Assembly (NCBI GenBank): GCA_047629975.1 | Contig: JBLHUT010000190.1 | Location: 1 to 7,123 of the forward strand | Reading direction: 5' to 3' | DNA from: JBLHUT01 sp047629975 | Lineage (GTDB): Bacteria > Pseudomonadota > Alphaproteobacteria > Rhodobacterales > Rhodobacteraceae | Length of the DNA stretch: 7,123 nt | Part shown: positions 1 through 5,773 of the stretch, piece by piece | Numbering within the stretch: the first letter of the stretch is position 1 | Layout: every line of letters starts with the position of its first letter | The notes under the pieces: generated by a model | Told to the model about the DNA's origin: nothing | What the model saw: only the letters and a program-made list of their open reading frames with translations | Database searches by the model: none | Made by a program: the position numbers and the translations under genes

Positions 1-243
1 ATGCAATCCGCGTCACGCTCGATGATGGTGCGGCAGGCCAACCCGGCGCGCCCCTCCGAGGCGTTCGGCCTGTTTGCCTTGTCCGGCAAGGCGACAGCTT
101 TTCTCGGGCCTGCTCTGATCGGCATCGTCACCTATGCCACGGGAAGTGCGCGGATGGGCATCGCCCCTGTGATCTTTCTGTTTCTTTTGGGGTTATTGCT
201 GTTAATCTGGGTCAAGGCAGACGGCTGGACGGAGACCAAGTGA
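1..243 (+). CDS. UMF1-type MFS transporter (Atg22-like), C-terminal fragment
   Basis: This is the last 80 residues of a major facilitator superfamily permease; the gene begins outside the window, and the ATG at base 1 need not be a start. The stretch S-G-K-A-T-A-F-L-G-P followed by a hydrophobic helix (about residues 34-46), a short polar turn, and a final helix (about 55-71) ending in a short charged tail resembles the end of the UMF1/Atg22-like MFS family as I know it. The protein sits in the inner membrane; its substrate cannot be told from this piece. The stop codon TGA (241-243) overlaps the GTG start of the next gene in the four-base sequence GTGA, which indicates co-transcription and translational coupling. 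The family call rests on motif recall over a short fragment. Confidence 0.72.
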   Translation: MQSASRSMMVRQANPARPSEAFGLFALSGKATAFLGPALIGIVTYATGSARMGIAPVIFLFLLGLLLLIWVKADGWTETK

Positions 244-1127
244 TACATCCCCTCCTAACATTGATTGTGTTTCTGGCCCTTTGTGCGCCACTTGCTGCGC
301 AGACGAGGGCCAATCAGCTTTTCGGCGCAATGACGCACGCATCGAAAGACGCGCCCGCCGCCATCGGCACCTACGCCAAGGGATGCTCTGCGGGGGCTGT
401 GCAACTGCCCGAAACAGGGCCGACATGGCAAGCGATGCGCCTGAGCCGGAACCGCAACTGGGGCCAGCCCGAGATGATCGACTTTCTGAAGGATCTGTCA
501 GAGTTTGCGGCAACCCAACAGGGCTGGAAGGGGTTGTACATCGGGGACATCAGTCAACCGCGCGGCGGGCCGATGACCTCTGGACACCAGTCGCACCAGA
601 TCGGGCTGGATGCGGATATCTGGATGCTGCCACCAAAGTCCCTGCGCCTGAGCACGAAAGACCGTGAAAAACTCAGCTCCATCTCGGTCCGGTCGAATGA
701 CCAGCGGCGCGTGAATTCAAATTATAGCAAAGCACATCAGGCGATCATCAAGCAGGCGGCACTTGATCCGCGGGTTGACCGCATATTCGTCACAGCCCCG
801 GTAAAGGTCGAAATGTGCGAAACCGCACGCAACAGCGACAGGAAATGGTTGCAAAAAGTGCGCCCGCTTTATGGGCACAACACCCATTTTCACGTGCGCT
901 TGAAATGCCCCAAGGGCAATCGCGCTTGCACAACCCAGAAACCGACCGTCGCCAAACTTTCTAACGGGGGGGACGGTTGCGATGCCACGTTGCAGTGGTG
1001 GGTGACCGATTACCTGAACCCGCCTAAAACCACCGCGAAAGCCAAAAAACCCTCAAAACCCAAGCGCGGTGCGCGCGATTACACACTGGCTGACCTGCCA
1101 CGCCAATGCGCCTCACTTATCAAATAG
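240..1127 (+). CDS. mepA: Penicillin-insensitive murein endopeptidase MepA
   Basis: This is a 295-residue periplasmic zinc peptidase of the LAS family (M74) that cuts D-Ala-mesoDAP cross-links in peptidoglycan. Residues 1-20 form a signal peptide with a likely cut after P-L-A-A. The core motif G-D-I-S-Q-P-R-G-G (102-110) is followed by S-G-H-Q-S-H and G-L-D-A-D-I-W, where H119 and D126 match E. coli zinc ligands H113 and D120. G-H-N-T-H-F-H-V-R (212-220) supplies H216 and H218, matching H209 and H211. Six cysteines (49, 193, 223, 230, 247, 290) fit the three disulfides known for E. coli MepA. Residues 262-277 form a Lys/Pro-rich linker not expected in the core fold. The GTG start at 240 has GGAG five bases upstream and gives a complete signal peptide. 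The 3' end overlaps the next gene by 22 bp. Confidence 0.93.
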   Translation: MIHPLLTLIVFLALCAPLAAQTRANQLFGAMTHASKDAPAAIGTYAKGCSAGAVQLPETGPTWQAMRLSRNRNWGQPEMIDFLKDLSEFAATQQGWKGLYIGDISQPRGGPMTSGHQSHQIGLDADIWMLPPKSLRLSTKDREKLSSISVRSNDQRRVNSNYSKAHQAIIKQAALDPRVDRIFVTAPVKVEMCETARNSDRKWLQKVRPLYGHNTHFHVRLKCPKGNRACTTQKPTVAKLSNGGDGCDATLQWWVTDYLNPPKTTAKAKKPSKPKRGARDYTLADLPRQCASLIK

Positions 1128-1990
1128 CCCTGATAGGGTTGGCAGGTGTCGCGCTGACCTGCGGGATGCTGGCGTTCAACCGGTTGACCCCGGCATCCAA
1201 TGTCACAGCGATAAGCTGGCAACAGGACTGGCCCGAATTCGGGGGATGGTCGGGGCTTGACGTCACCGGCAACGGGCAGCAGTTCAGCGTCGTTTCTGAC
1301 GGTAGCGTGCTGGCGCATGGCACGTTTACCCGCACCAACGGAACGCTGTCAGGCGTGCAGGCCACGTTCGACCGGTTCATCGTCACGCCCGACCCGTTGG
1401 ACCCCAACGACCGGCGGCTGCGCGATGCCGAAGGAATTGCCCTCACACGTTCGGGAACGCTCCTTGTTTCGTTCGAGCAAGAAACACGCATCCTGAGGCT
1501 GGCCCCCGACGGGCGCTTTATCGATGCCTTCGAAATGAGCCACGATCTGCTTGCGATCCGCGACAACACAGGGCTGGAGGCGTTGGCCATTGATGACGAG
1601 GGGACCGTTTATGCGCTTCCCGAGTGGGCCACGGACACGATTGCGGTCTATCGGTACCGCTGGGGACGATGGGACATTGTGACCGAACTGGCCCGCAGCG
1701 GTGGCTGGCGGGCCGTCGGGGCAGACATCGGACCTGACGGGCGGCTTTATCTGTTGGAGCGGCGGTTTTTCATGGGCGGGTTCGCGTCACAGATCCGCCG
1801 GTTTGATCTGGAAAGCCCCGATCCCGAGGGCGAGACACTCTACAAAAGTGCGCTTGGCACTCATGGAAATCTGGAGGGGCTGGCGGTTTGGCAAGACACC
1901 GCCGGACGCCTGCGCCTAATGAGCGTTTCGGACAACAACCATTTCTGGTTCCAGCGGACCGAGTTCGTCGAAATCGTGATCGAGGGCTGA
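1106..1990 (+). CDS. Esterase-like activity of phytase family protein
   Basis: This 294-residue protein begins with a hydrophobic segment (about residues 7-23) that is an uncleaved anchor or signal peptide, so the rest is probably periplasmic. It carries the repeating signature of the phytase-esterase-like family (PF13449 type): G-G-W-S-G-L-D-V then F-S-V-V-S-D-G-S (46-67), D-A-E-G-I-A (107-112), N-T-G-L-E-A-L-A-I (154-162), and near the end N-L-E-G-L-A-V-W with L-M-S-V-S-D-N-N (255-278). These regularly spaced acidic motifs fit a beta-propeller that may bind metal. Activity on phytate or esters is only a family name here; the substrate is unknown. The first 22 bases lie inside mepA, so the two genes are probably co-translated, and both products act outside the inner membrane. 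No clear terminator follows. Confidence 0.85.
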   Translation: MRLTYQIALIGLAGVALTCGMLAFNRLTPASNVTAISWQQDWPEFGGWSGLDVTGNGQQFSVVSDGSVLAHGTFTRTNGTLSGVQATFDRFIVTPDPLDPNDRRLRDAEGIALTRSGTLLVSFEQETRILRLAPDGRFIDAFEMSHDLLAIRDNTGLEALAIDDEGTVYALPEWATDTIAVYRYRWGRWDIVTELARSGGWRAVGADIGPDGRLYLLERRFFMGGFASQIRRFDLESPDPEGETLYKSALGTHGNLEGLAVWQDTAGRLRLMSVSDNNHFWFQRTEFVEIVIEG

Positions 1991-2069
1991 ACACCGCGCA
2001 AAAAACGCCGTATTTCAACTTTGGCACCGCGAACGGGTTGCCAGACCGAAGCCACAGGCGTAACAGCCC

Positions 2070-2089
2070 AGCGTCCGGGACGCTCCCGG
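2070..2089 (+). repeat. Two overlapping, mutually exclusive hairpins upstream of the aptamer
   Basis: AGCGTCC (2070-2076) is repeated inverted as GGACGCT (2078-2084), and CCGGGA (2075-2080) is repeated inverted as TCCCGG (2084-2089) around the loop CGC. In RNA only one of the two can form at a time: a 5-bp stem with a CCGGG loop, or a 6-bp stem with a 3-nt loop. No T-run follows either, so this is not an intrinsic terminator. It lies a few bases upstream of the preQ1-I-like aptamer in the yhhQ leader and may help leader folding; that role is inference. Confidence 0.45.
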
Positions 2090-2091
2090 CC

Positions 2092-2120
2092 CAAGTCGCC
2101 GCAACCTTGAAAAAAACGGG
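2092..2120 (+). promoter_or_regulatory. Putative preQ1-I riboswitch aptamer in the yhhQ leader
   Basis: The segment can be laid out as an H-type pseudoknot in the preQ1-I order. P1 5' strand is CAAG (2092-2095), L1 is UCG (2096-2098), P2 5' strand is CCG (2099-2101) and L2 is CAA (2102-2104). C2105 is in the place of the ligand-pairing cytosine. P1 3' strand is CUUG (2106-2109), then an unbroken seven-A loop (2110-2116), then P2 3' strand CGG (2117-2119). The loop between the P1 strands is ten bases and differs from the Thermoanaerobacter tengcongensis aptamer as I recall it at two positions, and the A-rich third loop is the hallmark of the class. The gene 12 bases downstream is a queuosine-precursor transporter, a typical target. 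P2 would hide the only purine-rich, weak Shine-Dalgarno-like bases (GGG, 2118-2120), suggesting translational OFF control by preQ1. The weak point is P1, only 4 bp before a C-A mismatch. Confidence 0.66.
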
Positions 2121-2131
2121 CATCAAACATT

Positions 2132-2761
2132 ATGCAACGCAATATCCTCATTGGCGTTATCGCCATGGCCGCCATCGTGGTGGCCTCCAACATCCTTGTT
2201 CAGCATCTTTTGGGCGACTGGCTCACATGGGGCGCGCTGACGTACCCGCTGGCGTTTCTTGTGACCGATCTGATGAACCGTGTTTACGGGTCGGGTCCGG
2301 CACGCAAAGTCATTTTTGCAGGCTTTGTTGTGGGCGTTATCTGCTCGTTTATCGGCACACAGATCATGGGTGAATTCGGCCCGCTGGTGACGATGCGTAT
2401 CGCCTTGGGCTCGGGCGTTGCATTTCTTGTTGCCCAGTTGACGGACGTGGCGATTTTCAACCTGTATCGCAATGGAACGTGGTGGCGTGCGCCACTTGCC
2501 TCGACGATCATCGGCTCCACGCTTGATACGGCCGTGTTTTTCAGCATCGCGTTTTCAGCAGGGTTCAACGGGCTGGAGCCGGGCAATATGCCCGAATGGG
2601 CACAAGAGGCGCTGCCGCTTCTGGGTGTCGGTCCGGTTGCGCCGTTGTGGGTATCGCTCGCGGTGGCCGATTTCGCGGTAAAGCTGTCATTGGCGTTGCT
2701 GGCGCTTGTGCCATTCCGGTTCTTGGTCACGCGATTGACATCACGGGAAGAAATTCGTTGA
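2132..2761 (+). CDS. yhhQ: Queuosine precursor transporter (YhhQ / VUT family)
   Basis: This 209-residue integral membrane protein of the DUF165/VUT family has about five or six hydrophobic segments, the first at residues 4-27. The family signature T-Y-P-L-A-F-L-V-T-D-L-M-N-R-V-Y-G is at about 37-53, and A-Q-L-T-D-V-A-I-F-N-L-Y-R, shared by VUT proteins, is at about 90-102, followed by S-T-I-I-G-S-T-L-D-T. In E. coli YhhQ imports preQ0 and preQ1, precursors of the queuosine modification at position 34 of tRNAs with GUN anticodons. The ATG at 2132 starts the first helix at the expected place but has a poor ribosome site (only CGGG, 11 bases upstream), consistent with control by the aptamer-like structure before it. 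The gene stands alone between two intergenic regions; queG, for the last queuosine step, lies about 3 kb away on the other strand. Confidence 0.9.
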   Translation: MQRNILIGVIAMAAIVVASNILVQHLLGDWLTWGALTYPLAFLVTDLMNRVYGSGPARKVIFAGFVVGVICSFIGTQIMGEFGPLVTMRIALGSGVAFLVAQLTDVAIFNLYRNGTWWRAPLASTIIGSTLDTAVFFSIAFSAGFNGLEPGNMPEWAQEALPLLGVGPVAPLWVSLAVADFAVKLSLALLALVPFRFLVTRLTSREEIR

Positions 2762-2803
2762 CAGTCCGCCAATCTGTGCCAAGTTGGCTGTATTGAAACA
2801 ATT

Positions 2804-2820
2804 GAAAGGAGGTGATCCAG
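2804..2820 (+). promoter_or_regulatory. Extreme Shine-Dalgarno site: 17 nt complementary to 16S rRNA 3' end
   Basis: The sequence GAAAGGAGGTGATCCAG is the exact complement of the conserved 3' end of 16S rRNA (CTGGATCACCTCCTTTC in DNA letters). Ordinary bacterial ribosome sites match 4 to 8 bases; every other start in this window has at most a weak match. It ends on the G of the GTG at 2820, with 7 bases between AGGAGG and the start codon. Either it drives very strong initiation of an 18-codon ORF, or the RNA itself binds the anti-Shine-Dalgarno region. Confidence 0.85.
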
Positions 2821-2876
2821 TGTCGAGAGTCAACCTGGAGAGTAGCGTTGGGACAACTTGGAGGCATTGCCGTTAA
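2820..2876 (+). CDS. 18-residue mini-ORF behind a perfect ribosome binding site
   Basis: GTG at 2820 opens an 18-codon frame ending in TAA (2874-2876). The peptide reads M-S-R-V-N-L-E-S-S-V and then G-T-T-W-R-H-C-R. It has one Trp, His and Cys and three Arg, with no hydrophobic helix and no run of one amino acid such as a classical attenuation leader has. The case for translation rests on the ribosome site, which matches the 16S 3' end over 17 bases at an ideal 7-base spacing. Without that site, an ORF this short would not be noticed. It could be a small protein, a leader peptide whose translation controls RNA folding, or an accidental frame behind an RNA element that targets the ribosome. 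I recognise no family, and the downstream terminator separates it from arfB. Confidence 0.45.
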   Translation: MSRVNLESSVGTTWRHCR

Positions 2877-2954
2877 GGCAGACCTTTGCGGTTAGCGCCG
2901 CCCAAGTGGATCGGTCATAACCTTGATCTAACCGACCCGCCTCCACAGCACTCG

Positions 2955-2987
2955 AAGGGCCGTTCTTGAAAAAGGACGGCCCTTTTT
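2955..2987 (+). terminator. Strong intrinsic terminator
   Basis: AAGGGCCGTTCTT (2955-2967) pairs with AAGGACGGCCCTT (2972-2984) in a 13-bp stem with one G-U pair and a GAAA tetraloop (2968-2971), followed by a run of T to 2987. It should end the mini-ORF transcript and any read-through from yhhQ. No upstream segment complementary to the left arm is visible, so conditional anti-termination looks unlikely. On the minus strand no T-run follows the stem, so it works for the plus strand only. Confidence 0.92.
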
Positions 2988-3068
2988 GATGTGCGTTCCG
3001 CCCTATCCACTGGCGGGTTGCTGGCCTAGTGTGGACAAGCCCCCATTTAACCGGTCATATCCGAGCCA

Positions 3069-3491
3069 ATGCTTATCATCACCGACACCATCAGCCTTCA
3101 GGACTGGGAACTGACCGAGGTGTTTACCCGTGCGTCCGGCCCGGGCGGCCAGAACGTGAACAAAGTGTCAACGGCGGTCGAGCTGCGGTTTGCCGCCGCC
3201 AACAGTCCCAACCTGACGCCAGCAATAAAGACCCGCCTCAAACGGCTGGCAGGGCGTCGCTGGGCCGATGACGGCACGCTGATTTTACGGGTCGAAGATA
3301 CCCGTTCGCAGGCGCGCAACCGCGAGATAGCCCGCGAACGGCTGAGCGCCCTGATCGAACAGGCAACAAAGGTCCCAAAGCGCCGGATCGCGACAAAACC
3401 TACTTTTGGCTCCAAAAAACGCCGATTGGCCTCCAAGACCCAGCGTGGTGAATTGAAAAACCTGCGCGGCAAGGTTACGCCGGACGAATGA
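3069..3491 (+). CDS. arfB: Alternative ribosome-rescue factor ArfB (peptidyl-tRNA hydrolase, YaeJ/ICT1)
   Basis: This 140-residue protein, the same length as E. coli YaeJ, frees stalled ribosomes by hydrolysing peptidyl-tRNA in the A site with the catalytic GGQ loop of class-I release factors. The motif S-G-P-G-G-Q-N-V-N-K-V is at residues 23-33 with GGQ at 26-28. The basic C-terminal tail (about 103-135), with K-P-T, R-R-L, K-T-Q-R and N-L-R-G-K, matches the segment known to enter the empty mRNA channel of the 30S subunit. There are no codon-recognition domains, which separates it from RF1 and RF2. The ATG at 3069 aligns with the YaeJ N terminus; its ribosome site is weak (GAG). It starts 81 bases after the terminator, so it should have its own promoter, though I could not pick one out. 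Its stop overlaps the next gene's start as ATGA. Confidence 0.95.
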   Translation: MLIITDTISLQDWELTEVFTRASGPGGQNVNKVSTAVELRFAAANSPNLTPAIKTRLKRLAGRRWADDGTLILRVEDTRSQARNREIARERLSALIEQATKVPKRRIATKPTFGSKKRRLASKTQRGELKNLRGKVTPDE

Positions 3492-4759
3492 CAGAAACGA
3501 TGATTCAACGGCGCGCGCGCCTGCTTGGGCCGAATGTGCCCACCTTTTATGACGATCCTGTGCATATCGTACGCGGGCAAGGCGTTTGGCTTTGGGATGC
3601 GTCCGGTCGCAAGTATCTGGATTGTTACAACAATGTGCCCCACGTCGGCCATTGTCACCCGCACGTGGTCGAGGCGATTGCGCGACAGGCCGCCACCCTC
3701 AATACCCACACGCGGTATCTTCATGACGGGATCCTTGACTATGTCGAGCGGTTGACCGCAAAGTTTCGCCACGACCTCGATCAGGCCATCATGGTGTGCA
3801 CCGGATCAGAGGCGAACGACATTGCCTTGCGCATGGCCGAGGCCGTGACCGGAAAAACCGGGGTGATCGCCACCGACAACACCTATCACGGCAACACCAA
3901 GGCCGTCAGCCAACTCAGCACGCGCCGCCCGCCGATCGGTGGATATCCCGGCCACGTCCGGTTGGTCCCCGCCCCCGAAGCGCTGCATCCGCTGGGCGGC
4001 AGCCATGTGGCCCAGCCTCAGGCCTTTGCCGATAACATCGCCCGCGCCATTGCCGAGCTTGAGGCCGCAGGTCACGGATTTGCGGGCTTTATGCTCTGCC
4101 CGACCTTTGCGAACGAGGGGTTTCCGTCTTTGCCCAAAGGCTTTCTTGATCCGGCTCTGGCCGTGATCCGCAAGGCGGGCGGGCTGGTGCTGTGCGACGA
4201 GGTGCAACCCGGGTTTGGCCGTATCGGCAGCCATTGGTGGGGCCACGAGGCAATGGGATTTGCCCCCGATGTCGTTACATTGGGCAAGCCCATGGCAAAC
4301 GGCCACCCCGTTGGCGCGGTCGTCACACGCCCCGACATCATGGCGGCCTTTCGCTCGGCCTTTGGCTATTTCAACACTTTTGGCGGCAATCCGGTGTCGT
4401 GTGCCGCCGCGTCCGCAACGCTGGATGTCATCGAGGCAGAGAACCTGGTCGAAAACGCCCGTACCGTCGGCCTGCATGCCCACGCGCGTCTTTCACAGCT
4501 AGACCACCCCTACATCAGCAATGTGCGTGGCAGCGGGCTGTTCTTCGGGGCCGAGTTCACACACTCCGACGGCACCCCCGCCACGGATATCGCGATCACG
4601 ATTGTCGAGGCCATGCGCCACAAGGGTATCTTGATCAATCGTATCGGGCGGTCGATGAACATTCTGAAAATGCGCCCGCCAATGCCGTTTTCAACCGGCA
4701 ATGCCGACCATGCGCTTGATACTCTGGCCACAATTCTGCGGGATTTACCCCATGACTGA
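3488..4759 (+). CDS. Class-III PLP enzyme, AGXT2L-like (probable O-phosphoamine phospho-lyase)
   Basis: This is a 423-residue fold-type I PLP enzyme annotated generically as a class-III aminotransferase. PLP-site features are G-S-E-A-N (106-110), Y-H (133-134), C-D-E-V-Q (236-240) with D237 contacting the pyridine nitrogen, and the Schiff-base lysine K267 in L-G-K-P-M-A-N-G-H-P. Compared from memory with human ETNPPL (AGXT2L1), the match is extensive: Y-L-D-C-x-N-N-V-x-H-V-G-H-C-H-P (43-58), L-N-T-x-x-R-x-L-H-D (71-80), Y-F-N-T-x-G-G-N-P-V-S-C-A (294-306) and L-K-M-R-P-P-M (393-399). ETNPPL and PHYKPL are phospho-lyases, not aminotransferases: they remove phosphate and ammonia from phosphoethanolamine or 5-phosphohydroxylysine. 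The next gene encodes a kinase and overlaps by 8 bp, fitting a kinase/phospho-lyase pair. The exact substrate is not known; true transaminase activity is the main alternative. Confidence 0.85.
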   Translation: MTETMIQRRARLLGPNVPTFYDDPVHIVRGQGVWLWDASGRKYLDCYNNVPHVGHCHPHVVEAIARQAATLNTHTRYLHDGILDYVERLTAKFRHDLDQAIMVCTGSEANDIALRMAEAVTGKTGVIATDNTYHGNTKAVSQLSTRRPPIGGYPGHVRLVPAPEALHPLGGSHVAQPQAFADNIARAIAELEAAGHGFAGFMLCPTFANEGFPSLPKGFLDPALAVIRKAGGLVLCDEVQPGFGRIGSHWWGHEAMGFAPDVVTLGKPMANGHPVGAVVTRPDIMAAFRSAFGYFNTFGGNPVSCAAASATLDVIEAENLVENARTVGLHAHARLSQLDHPYISNVRGSGLFFGAEFTHSDGTPATDIAITIVEAMRHKGILINRIGRSMNILKMRPPMPFSTGNADHALDTLATILRDLPHD

Positions 4760-5711
4760 CCCAAGTCCGGCCCTTCTTTTGGAGCAAGCCACCCGCGCCG
4801 CACTCAGCTGGGGAGAGTTGAAGGCCCCGCCACAACCGATTGCCAACCGTGAAAACGCAATCTTCAGGATCGACCTTGCCGATGGCAGGCGCGGCGCCTT
4901 GCGATTGCACCGCATAGGCTATCAGACACACGCCGCGATCGAAGCCGAACTGACGTGGACAAAAGCCCTCGCAGCCGGTGGGTTTCCCTGCCCGAAACCC
5001 CTGCCCACACGCGACGGAGCGCTGTTGTCATCGCAGCCCGACGCGCCTGTTGCCTCACTGATCGAATGGATCGATGCCGCACCGATCGGCGCGATGGGCG
5101 CAACTTTTGCCGGCAGCCCCTCGCAAAAGGCCGATCACTACCACCGGCTGGGGCAATTGCTGGCCGATCTTCACCAACGCACCGACGCCTTGGCGTTACC
5201 CCCCCAACCCCGGCATCGCTGGGACATCGAAGGGCTGGTGGGCGAAGCCCCGCTTTGGGGCCGCTTTTGGGAAAACGCCGCGCTGACCCCTGTCGAAAGT
5301 GACTTGCTTCGCGCAACACGGGATGCCGTTCGTGAAACATTGACCGCGCTGCAAAAACCGGATTTCGGGCTTATCCACGCCGATGTACTTCAAGAAAATA
5401 TCCTTTGGGACGGCACGCAGATGTTTCTGATCGATTTTGACGATAGCGGGTACGGCTTCCGTGGCTTCGACCTTGGAACAGCTATGATCCAGCATGCCCG
5501 CTCGCCCGATCTCGATGATCTTTCAACCGCCCTGATCGAAGGCTACTCCGGGATCGACCGCAAAAGGCTGGCAGAAGAACTCCCGCTTTTTACGTTGTTG
5601 CGCGCATTGGCCTCGGCTGGATGGGTGATGCCACGGATGGCTCCCGAGGCACCGCTGCAACGGCTTTATGCCGAGCGCGCACTGCATCTCGCCGCCCGCT
5701 GGATGCGATAG
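4752..5711 (+). CDS. APH-family small-molecule kinase (phosphotransferase, COG2334-like)
   Basis: This 319-residue cytoplasmic kinase has the aminoglycoside-phosphotransferase/choline-kinase fold. The catalytic loop L-I-H-A-D-V-L-Q-E-N-I-L (207-218) gives the H-x-D-x4-N motif with D211 as base and N216 as metal ligand; I-D-F-D-D (227-231) is the metal-binding DFG equivalent, with D228. The beta-3 strand reads A-L-R-L-H-R-I-G-Y, with Arg where many APH kinases have the ATP-binding Lys, similar to the R-x-H-R-P-G-Y type seen in COG2334 members. I chose ATG 4752 because M-T-D-P begins the conserved part and it gives an 8-bp overlap with the upstream gene; an in-frame ATG at 4701 would add 17 unlikely residues inside that gene. 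The neighbour is a phospho-lyase-like enzyme, so a hydroxylated amine or amino acid is the probable substrate. It is not clearly an antibiotic-resistance enzyme. Confidence 0.85.
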   Translation: MTDPSPALLLEQATRAALSWGELKAPPQPIANRENAIFRIDLADGRRGALRLHRIGYQTHAAIEAELTWTKALAAGGFPCPKPLPTRDGALLSSQPDAPVASLIEWIDAAPIGAMGATFAGSPSQKADHYHRLGQLLADLHQRTDALALPPQPRHRWDIEGLVGEAPLWGRFWENAALTPVESDLLRATRDAVRETLTALQKPDFGLIHADVLQENILWDGTQMFLIDFDDSGYGFRGFDLGTAMIQHARSPDLDDLSTALIEGYSGIDRKRLAEELPLFTLLRALASAGWVMPRMAPEAPLQRLYAERALHLAARWMR

Positions 5712-5732
5712 CCACGTCAGCATCTCGCGCAC

Positions 5733-5754
5733 GCAGGTCCGCTTGCGGGCCTGC
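5733..5754. repeat. GC-rich hairpin in the convergent intergenic gap
   Basis: GCAGGTCCG (5733-5741) pairs with CGGGCCTGC (5746-5754) around a CTTG loop: nine base pairs, one of them G-U in the plus-strand RNA. It lies 22 bases after the kinase stop, between convergent genes, where a terminator is expected, but neither strand has a T-run after it. It may stop decay or assist Rho-dependent ending. Confidence 0.45.
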
Positions 5755-5773
5755 CACGCCCAACAGATCGCGT

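Larger units (their letters stand above)
2804..2987 (+). ncRNA. Putative small transcript unit (16S-complementary leader, mini-ORF, terminator)
   Basis: Between yhhQ and arfB there are 307 bases without a conventional gene, but about 2804-2987 looks like one compact RNA. It has a 17-nt 16S-complementary segment, an 18-codon ORF, local hairpins (TGCC-GTTAA-GGCA at 2868-2880; GCGG/CCGC near 2888-2901; TCGGT/ACCGA near 2920-2935), and a strong intrinsic terminator. GGAGGTG (2808-2814) and TGGAGGC (2859-2865) can each pair with the same C/GCCTCC/A segment (2938-2945), so alternative folds are possible. The 5' end is unknown: TTGACA occurs at 2758-2763 but no convincing -10 is spaced from it, so the RNA could also be the processed 3' end of the yhhQ transcript. 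I do not recognise an RNA family. After the terminator, 2988-3068 shows nothing clear beyond the arfB leader. Confidence 0.55.

Noticed and set aside
1993..2015. A-rich stretch after the phytase-like gene as an intrinsic terminator
   Set aside because: The flanking GCG/CGC pairing is only about 3 bp and no T-run follows; it does not look like a terminator.
2735..2763. Two TTGACA hexamers (2735-2740 and 2758-2763) as -35 boxes for the small transcript
   Set aside because: Neither has a recognisable -10 hexamer at 16-18 bases, and both lie at the end of the yhhQ coding sequence, so I do not call a promoter.
2820..2987. Attenuation of arfB by the mini-ORF, with the terminator as the switch
   Set aside because: No upstream segment complements the left arm of the terminator, and the peptide has no run of a regulatory amino acid. 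The terminator looks unconditional.
4701..4751. Longer kinase start at ATG 4701
   Set aside because: It would put 17 atypical residues in an overlapping frame of the PLP enzyme gene; ATG 4752 gives the usual short overlap.
4752..5711. Aminoglycoside resistance gene
   Set aside because: The APH fold covers many metabolic kinases. The operon context and the sequence style point to a metabolic substrate, with no sign of a resistance cassette or mobile element.
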